Source: Turnera subulata
Lineage: Eukaryota; Streptophyta; Magnoliopsida; Malpighiales; Passifloraceae
Assembly: GCA_028386065.3 (NCBI GenBank)
Contig: JAKUCV010007119.1
Location: forward strand, 1 to 64,000
Direction: 5' to 3'
DNA: 64,000 nt
Position numbers and translations under genes: made by a program
Part shown: in pieces, positions 58,251 to 64,000 of the stretch
Layout: each line of letters opens with the position of its first letter
How positions within the stretch are numbered: position 1 is the stretch's first letter
Notes under the pieces: generated by a model
Told to the model about the DNA's origin: nothing
The model's input: only the letters and a program-made list of their open reading frames with translations
Databases searched by the model: none

Positions 58251-60782
58251 TGTTGGCACAAAGTGCCTAAGAGGGGAGGGGCGAATTAGGCTTTAGAAAT
58301 TTTTCGGACAGTGAGATCTGGTTTTTGGGAAACCAAATCTTTGTGATGCGAGAAAGGTGCTTAGAGTAAGAATCGAGTAAGGAAAGCAGAGAGAAATTGA
58401 CACAGGTGATTTAGAGTGGTTCCCCCTCACCAGGTATCTCCACTACCTAAAGGTTCCTTCCCTTAAGATTTCAAACACTCACTATACTTAGGTTTTTGGG
58501 GGGATCAACCTTAAACTTTACAAACACAAGCTTTTCTAGACTAAGCTCAAATCTTTACAAGCTTTTTACAGGCTAAGCTCTAACCTACCCTCAATTCTAA
58601 TCCTAGACTTGAGTACCTGTGAACACCCAAATTTGACCCTTGTATTTTCTACTAAAATTGGATTTCGAACATGCTTGAACTTAGGATTAATGAGATGATT
58701 TGATCTTAGGTTAAGGCATAGTAAATATTTAATTTAATAGAATTTAATGTATTTTGGTAATTTAAACCTATATGTGTTCGAACTCTAAGATTAATGAGAT
58801 GATTTAATCTTAGGATAAGATATATATTAAGGTTTATTAAATTAAAATGTGTTTTATTTCATTATTTGGGCTTTCTTATTTAGTTTCAATTCAATTATGA
58901 TGAGATGATTTATTTTTGGGTTAGTAATAAAGTTAGAGGCCCAAGTTAATGAAATGAGAATTTTCTAGAGTTTAATAACCCCATTAACACATTTCTTGTA
59001 GGTTAATTTTGGCTCTGATTTTCCAATTATCTCTTGATTAGATTTAGTGTTTTTGGTATGATTTTGCTCAAAATGGGTATTAATGTGTAATCAATCAGTT
59101 ATAGAATGATTTAGAGGAGTAGTAATCCAGAGGATTAGGGGTTAATTACGCGGTAGGATCAAATTAGAGCTGAATTAGGGGATTAGGGTTCGAAAAAGGA
59201 AAGAACGGGTGACACGCAGGGCGACCGGTGGTCCTCGACCGCCAGCCATGGCGGTTATCAGGGCCCGGAATCTCCGATTTTCCCGATTTTTGTTTCTAAT
59301 TTGATCCTACGCGGTTTTGGACCAGATTTTCGGGCATAATCTTCACCATTAAGCAGGTCCACGCCCCTAGGCTTCCCAAAACACTATAAATAGGACCTCT
59401 CACACACATTATTTTTCACAGACACACCCATAAGCTTGAGTGCTTGGAGAAAATCTACCTCTCCAGGCCTAGAAATCTTTTATAGGCAGAAACTCTGGTA
59501 GAATTTCATGGGAGACATCAGCAGTTGTCCAACAAGGAAGAATCGAGAAGAGGATCAATCATTGAGCTTAGAAGTGGCAGAAAGGTGGGTGTAGAACACA
59601 ACCCAATTCGAGGAGCTAGAGGAGGGCCACAAGAGGTAACACTAATCCCTTTTTGTTTAATTCTGGCCGATTATATGCTAATGATGCTTTTGATGATGTA
59701 AGTGGCGACTTAATGCCATGTTTAGAACTACGTGGCTTTGACCCCGGTCACTCGGGTACGTAGGTAGTCTCGGTTTCACAACAGGATGCAAGCCAAATCT
59801 TCTTCTTCTCCCCTTCTCTTTTATTTCCACACTTGCACATCTGCACAAGGCACACTTGTACTCTTCAATTGCACAAGGTTTCGATCCAACATGGATGGGT
59901 GCCTAATACCTTCCCATCCATGACGAACCACCGATCCCAAGTCTTTGGTTCGCGATACCGGTTGCCTAAAGGAGTCATTTAAAGGTTTTTCCCAAGTTTT
60001 GTCCTTAATAAAAATTGGGTGGCGACTCCAATGACATGGGATTGACCCAAAGAAGAAGGTGAAAAGGAATAGGTGAGAAGCCCCAAGTAATTTTGGGTCG
60101 GGTTCTCACAATACCCAGTAAAAATAAAACAAGTTTTGCTTACAAATTACCCCTTAGAATGTATTTCGCACATTAAGCAGAAAAACTAGATCAGATACCA
60201 AATTTTCTAGCACAAGTATACACTCAGATTTTGCACAATTACTGGGATAGTTCTCCAGAGGTGTAAACGACCCTCTTTATAGAATCTGAGTGTGGGGAAT
60301 AAGCTCCTGCAACGGCTCCTTGTACTCTAGTTGACTTCAGTTAATAAAAGCTTCAGTTTGGTGCCGTTATGCTATGTCAACTCCTTGGTTGCAAAGTATT
60401 ACCAAATCTGAAAAGTTTGGACCACCTTCTGAAGTTGAGTAGGAGTTATGTGAGAACATGTCCTGCACTTCCATAAAGTCTTCCCTCTCTTTTGTTCATC
60501 GATTCAAACGGTTGGAAGTGGGATTTAAATGCTTGCAAGACCACACCCAACTTGCTCAAAAGGTTGATAGCGACAGCTCGCTGATATGGTACCGATAAAA
60601 ACCATATGTCGTGTGTCTGAGATATGGTATCACCAAAAACCATAATTCTTCCTGTAAGCGAAAATCAATACAAACAAAGCTAACAACACACTTGTAATTT
60701 GTTAGTCATCAAAACCAGATAATCAATATGGTTAATCATAGTTTAGCATTAAGAGGTTATTAACCCTAATTTTTTGTCAACA
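58251..60782 (-). mobile_element. Element D 5' LTR, split by a solo LTR
   Basis: In reverse it starts TGTTGACAAAAAATTAGGG (60782) and ends TTTGTGCCAACA (58251). Without the insert it is about 1.03 kb. A TATA box, CTATAAAGAGGG, lies near 60273-60284. The inverted motif TGGTTT...AAACCA occurs at 58319-58335. Confidence 0.87.
58618..60110. mobile_element. Solo LTR, 1.49 kb, probably Ty3/gypsy Tat/Ogre type
   Basis: It has TGTGAACACCC at one end and GGTTCTCACA at the other. The direct repeat is GTACC/ATACC (58613-58617 and 60111-60115), one mismatch. On the reverse strand it contains GGAGTCGCCACCC and GGTATTAGGCACCC, phrases I recognise from Tat/Ogre LTRs. There is no internal region. Family is inferred, and so is orientation. 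Confidence 0.75.
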
Positions 60783-61077
60783 CCATGGACCACTTTCTCT
60801 GCCCGTTGGAGTAGTTGGGGGTTGATGTTTAATGCTGTGAGGACCACCAGCCACTTGCAGCAGGACTATTTGATGTTGACAGCTAGGTATGGTTTCTTCT
60901 ATAAACCAAGCCCAAGATTTTTGTGTGGATTTTGTAAGAAACCACGCTGCATGTTAATCAACACAAATATATAGAATCATCTAACCAAGTTTGTTAATCA
61001 TCAAAATAAATATATAATTGTTTACTAAACATGATTAGTCATTAATAATTCCTATTAAGCTCATGTTTAGGCCATCA
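60783..61077 (-). mobile_element. LTR fragment F, A-like Sirevirus family (reverse)
   Basis: Read in reverse from 61077 (TGATGGCCTAAACATGAG, a decayed LTR start) it follows the A LTR: TTTTGATGATTAACAAAC, then TGGTTT...AAACCA (60890-60908), then CCAACTACTCCAACGGGCAG. It stops at 60783 where D begins. It is probably the LTR into which D inserted. Confidence 0.75.
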
Positions 61078-62278
61078 AAATTAACATAAAAAAAAAAAAA
61101 TTTGAAAACAATTTACACGTTGAAATTTTTTCAAAAAAATAGTAGAAAACAATTAAGTATTTTATAATAACATTTTTAAAAAATAACTTTTTAAATTTGC
61201 ACGTTTAGACATTTCACCAAAAAAATAGTCAAAAAATTAAAAATATTTACAATATATATATATAAAATAATTTTTAAAATATACACATAAAAAATATTTT
61301 CCAAAAAAATAGTATAGAAAATTTAAAATAATTTATATTAATACTTATATACATTTATGTATTTTAATTTTTATTTTTTTATATACACTTATTTATTTTT
61401 CAAATTATACATTGTTTTGTAATATGTAATATTTTGTATTTTACACATTTATAATGTTTTAAAAAATATTTTTGAAATAAATTTTTTTGTGTATTTTCTT
61501 TATTTTTCATTTCATTTTTCTGAACATTTTTTATATATAGTTCTTAGTTATTTTATTGACTTAAATATATTAATAATTTTTTGTAATTTTTCTTCCTAAT
61601 TATTTTTTTCACAATTGTTTCGTTATATTTTTGTTTCTTGATATATTTTTTTACTTTTATGCAATATGCTTTCGCTTTGCTTTTGTTTTTTTTTTAATTT
61701 TTTTATAAATTAATGATTTACATATTTTTTTATTTTTATAATATTTTTTGAACCTATATTTCTTAATAATTTATAGTAGTCGTTTCAATAAGGGTTACAA
61801 ACAATGAGTGGGACCTTCCTTTTCAACAAAAATATGCAAAATCGAGTGGGACCTTCCTTTTCAAAAAAAAATATGCAAAATCTGTGTACCAAGGTCCACA
61901 TTAGCATACATTAGCATTCAATCTGTGCACTAAACATGTACATTTGCATATCTTAGCATTCAACATATGTGTCCTAAGTAGCACAATTGACTAAATGCAA
62001 CTACTAAACTAAATTAGGTCCTTCCCAGCCAAGTTTTGCTATGAATGAAATTAATTTAAATTAAAAAAAAAAGAGTGCGACATCACCTCTTTTTTATAGC
62101 AAATAGTTTCAATCGCCACATTCAGAGTAATAAAAACCTATACAAAAAGTTGATCCCCTTGATCTCCTAGATTTAACTAATCGTTCGTATTTACAACCAT
62201 CCAAAAAGTTGTTCACACCAAACTACGTGGAGAAAGACAAACCAATATCACTAAACTTAATCCGTGTATGCTCTTTAA
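61078..62278. other. AT-rich gene-free stretch
   Basis: Bases 61078-61780 are almost only A and T, with long A or T runs. Nothing codes here. Bases 61806-61882 hold a 38-bp unit (GAGTGGGACCTTCCTTTTCAA...) twice in tandem. I see no element ends or genes up to 62278. Confidence 0.8.
61806..61882. repeat. Two-copy tandem repeat, 38-39 bp
   Basis: The unit GAGTGGGACCTTCCTTTTCA, followed by an A run and ATATGCAAAATC, occurs at 61806 and 61844. The copies differ in the A run. Confidence 0.85.
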
Positions 62279-63044
62279 GTGGTTGTGGAAATACCATCAA
62301 CCAGATGCCTTGCTTTGGAACACATTATACGGGCTAAATGTGGGGCTGATGGGTCTTCCTTCACGCCAAGATTCAGATTATCTCATGCCTCTCCAGTTTG
62401 GGGAAATATTGTCCGAATTGCAGCTTTTTCTGGATTGAGTGGCCATGCTCTCAAATCGGGTCTCGAATTATTGGTTGGGAATGGACAAAGCATTGTTTTT
62501 TGGGAGGATATATGGTCAGACCTGGGATGTTTGAAACAGAATTATCACCGTCTATTCCCGAAATCTAAGTTCCCTAAGGCTACCATTCAGGAAGTCCGTA
62601 GGCTCGGGTTCTTTCTTTTTCCTGGTGCGTGGACTCGAACACTCTACTCTTGGGAATGGGATATATGCCATCTGATCATGGAGAAGCTAAATGGTGTGTT
62701 GCTGCAACCGGATCCACGGACAGATGGATTTGGAGGCTGGGTGAAGCACAGACACAGTATTCCCCTTCCAGTGCATATGCTCTCTTATGTGATGTTACAG
62801 TTCCTCCTCAGCCCCTTCCTTGGCTACGCATTGCAGCACCACATGTGGAATGCTTCCTTTGGCGATTCTTACAAGGTGGGTTGCCTACCCGGGCGTCACT
62901 CTTTGCGAGGGGGATCATCACTTTGGGGGCCTCCTTTTGCCCTCTCTGTGATTCTGCCATAGAGGATCAGGCTCACTTATTCCTCCTATGTCCAGTGACA
63001 GCTGGCCTTTGGTCAAGGATTTGCCAATGGTGGGGTGTATATTG
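62279..63044 (+). pseudogene. LINE (non-LTR retrotransposon) C-terminal fragment with zf-RVT domain
   Basis: The frame from 62279 has SPVWGNIVRIAAFSG, then VGNGQSIVFWEDIWSDLG and LFPKSKFPKATIQEV, the region after the reverse transcriptase in plant LINEs. Near 62640 the frame changes, and the frame 62629-63057 carries RWIWRLGEAQTQYSPSSAYALL, ECFLWRFLQGGLPTRASLFARG, then CPLCDSAIEDQAHLFLLC, the zinc-binding domain in reverse transcriptase (zf-RVT). The copia LTR at 63045 truncates it. The catalytic core lies upstream and is lost. Confidence 0.85.
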
Positions 63045-63580
63045 TGTTGGATTTTGATCCAATATTAAATCAAAATAATAATAATATATTGACTTTTATA
63101 TAATAGTTCATGTATATGTTAAATAATTATTTGGGCTTTGGACCAATTAATTATTTAAGTAGTCCATTAGGGTTTCTTATAACCTAATAGACTAGTGAAT
63201 ATAAATATATATCTTATAGTATTGATACACATACATAACACCCAACGCAGAGAATTGTTCTCTAGTCTCCTTCTCCTCCTAGAGCCAAAATCCCTAACTA
63301 GCTTTTTAGGATTTTGGCAATTGTAGTTCTTTTGTAAAGAGTTCTTGACCCTTGCTTTGTGTGAATTACTTGTGGAGGTGATACTCAATAGAGGATCACT
63401 GTGGTTTGCGACAACCAAGTGACGAGTGATTAGAAGAGTTCTTTTTCTGCTTTGCTGCGATCTTCAGTATTCGGGTAAGCACTGAATACCCTCTCTAATA
63501 TATATTCAATTGATGTCATGGAATCAATCTGTATATATTCCGCTGCGCAATTAGATTGTTTACTCCCTTTGATTCCATCA
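63045..63580 (+). mobile_element. 5' LTR of a further Ty1/copia element (+)
   Basis: It starts TGTTGGATTTTGATCC and ends TTTGATTCCATCA, 536 bp, followed at once by a primer site. A TATA box (GAATATAAATATATA) lies near 63197. It has inserted in the LINE. The other LTR is outside the window, so no TSD check is possible. Confidence 0.82.
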
Positions 63581-63581
63581 G

Positions 63582-63593
63582 TGGTAGCGGAGC
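63582..63593 (+). promoter_or_regulatory. Primer-binding site of the copia element at 63045
   Basis: TGGTAGCGGAGC, two bases after the LTR end. It is the fifth copy of this variant in the window. Confidence 0.83.
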
Positions 63594-64000
63594 CTTGTTA
63601 CCAATTAATTGAATATGATTTATATGTTTTAATTTTTCGGCCATAGAAGAAATCGTTTCTTTTATATAATTATTATATGTGATATAATAAGTCGATTTCC
63701 TTACGACATGATTATTAATTCACGATTTAGAAGAAACAAATTAGATTCGTTTCAAGCCTGACAATTTGATCACGGCTCATTATCATCTGAGATAAATAGT
63801 AGCCAAACCTTTTGTTTTGGAAAGGTTCCAATTGCAAATTGGGTTAGCTGTTGTTATCTATAAAAATTTTTATTAGATAAAAATATGTGGATAAAATATT
63901 TTGTTTTTTTGTTAATGATGATTGGGACAAAACAAAGGTGTGACGAATTGTATGATTTGATTTTTAAGACAAATTGGATTTGTTTTAAAGCTAGATTTGT
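63594..64000 (+). other. Leader of the copia element at 63045, runs off the window
   Basis: AT-rich, no gag start yet visible. There are no repeats or ORFs of note in 400 bases. Confidence 0.6.

Larger units (their letters stand above)
56945..60782 (-). mobile_element. Element D: Sirevirus-like Ty1/copia (reverse), gag and 5' LTR only
   Basis: It has a 5' LTR with a nested solo LTR, a primer site and most of gag, then is cut by the LTR start of C at 56944. It belongs to the A-type family by LTR motifs (TGGTTT/AAACCA) and gag sequence. The LTR outer end (60782) abuts the LTR fragment F. Confidence 0.83.

Overview
This is a plant nuclear window, most likely from a dicot, made almost entirely of nested retrotransposons. 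I found no host gene, rRNA or tRNA gene and no CRISPR array. The assignment rests on tRNA-primed LTR elements of plant lineages: Sirevirus-like Ty1/copia with an extra ORF after pol, Athila-like Ty3/gypsy with a tRNA-Asp primer site, a LINE tail and a Mutator-type MITE. Nearly every coding region carries stops or frameshifts, so this is heterochromatin-like repeat sequence. The species cannot be told from the sequence.

Layout. 1-198: end of a reversed copia LTR (family B). 199-9318: Sirevirus-like copia 'A' (+), gag, pol, downstream ORF, 3' LTR. 9319-9720: AT-rich and MITE-like filler. 9721-30610: Sirevirus-like copia 'E' (-). It is split by the complete copia element 'B' (11001-18999, TSD TTTTA) and by a 3.3-kb solo LTR (19478-22759, TSD CTTCT). 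30611-31681: LTR fragment 'G' (+). 31682-49907: Athila-like 'ATH1' (-). Its 5' LTR is split by a second Athila-like element 'ATH2' (38616-48602, TSD CTATC), whose own 3' LTR holds a MITE (TSD GTTGCAGAAA) and a solo LTR (TSD GCTCA). 49908-56944: Sirevirus-like 'C' (-), sister to E. 56945-60782: Sirevirus-like 'D' (-), gag and 5' LTR only, the LTR split by a solo LTR (58618-60110). 60783-61077: LTR fragment 'F' (-). 61078-62278: AT-rich. 62279-63044: LINE C-terminus. 63045-64000: 5' LTR, primer site and leader of a further copia element (+) that runs off the window.

The most notable signal is not a gene. Each element family carries its own short palindromic or inverted motif, repeated through its LTR, leader and often its coding sequence: AACATCGATGTT in the B leader and the G LTR, ACAGGCT/AGCCTGT in ATH2, TTTGGCTT/AAGCCAAA in E and C, and TGGTTT/AAACCA in A, D and F. 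The AACATCGATGTT sites come in pairs whose starts lie 19-21 bp apart, and most pair-to-pair intervals fall near 52, 63 or 73 bp, close to whole helical turns. Repeated palindromes are, to my knowledge, known from Sirevirus LTRs. Their presence in a non-Sirevirus leader, in an Athila element and inside coding sequence is what deserves a closer look. A second shared oddity is the copia primer-binding site: five of five read TGGTAGCGGAGC instead of the usual plant TGGTATCAGAGC.
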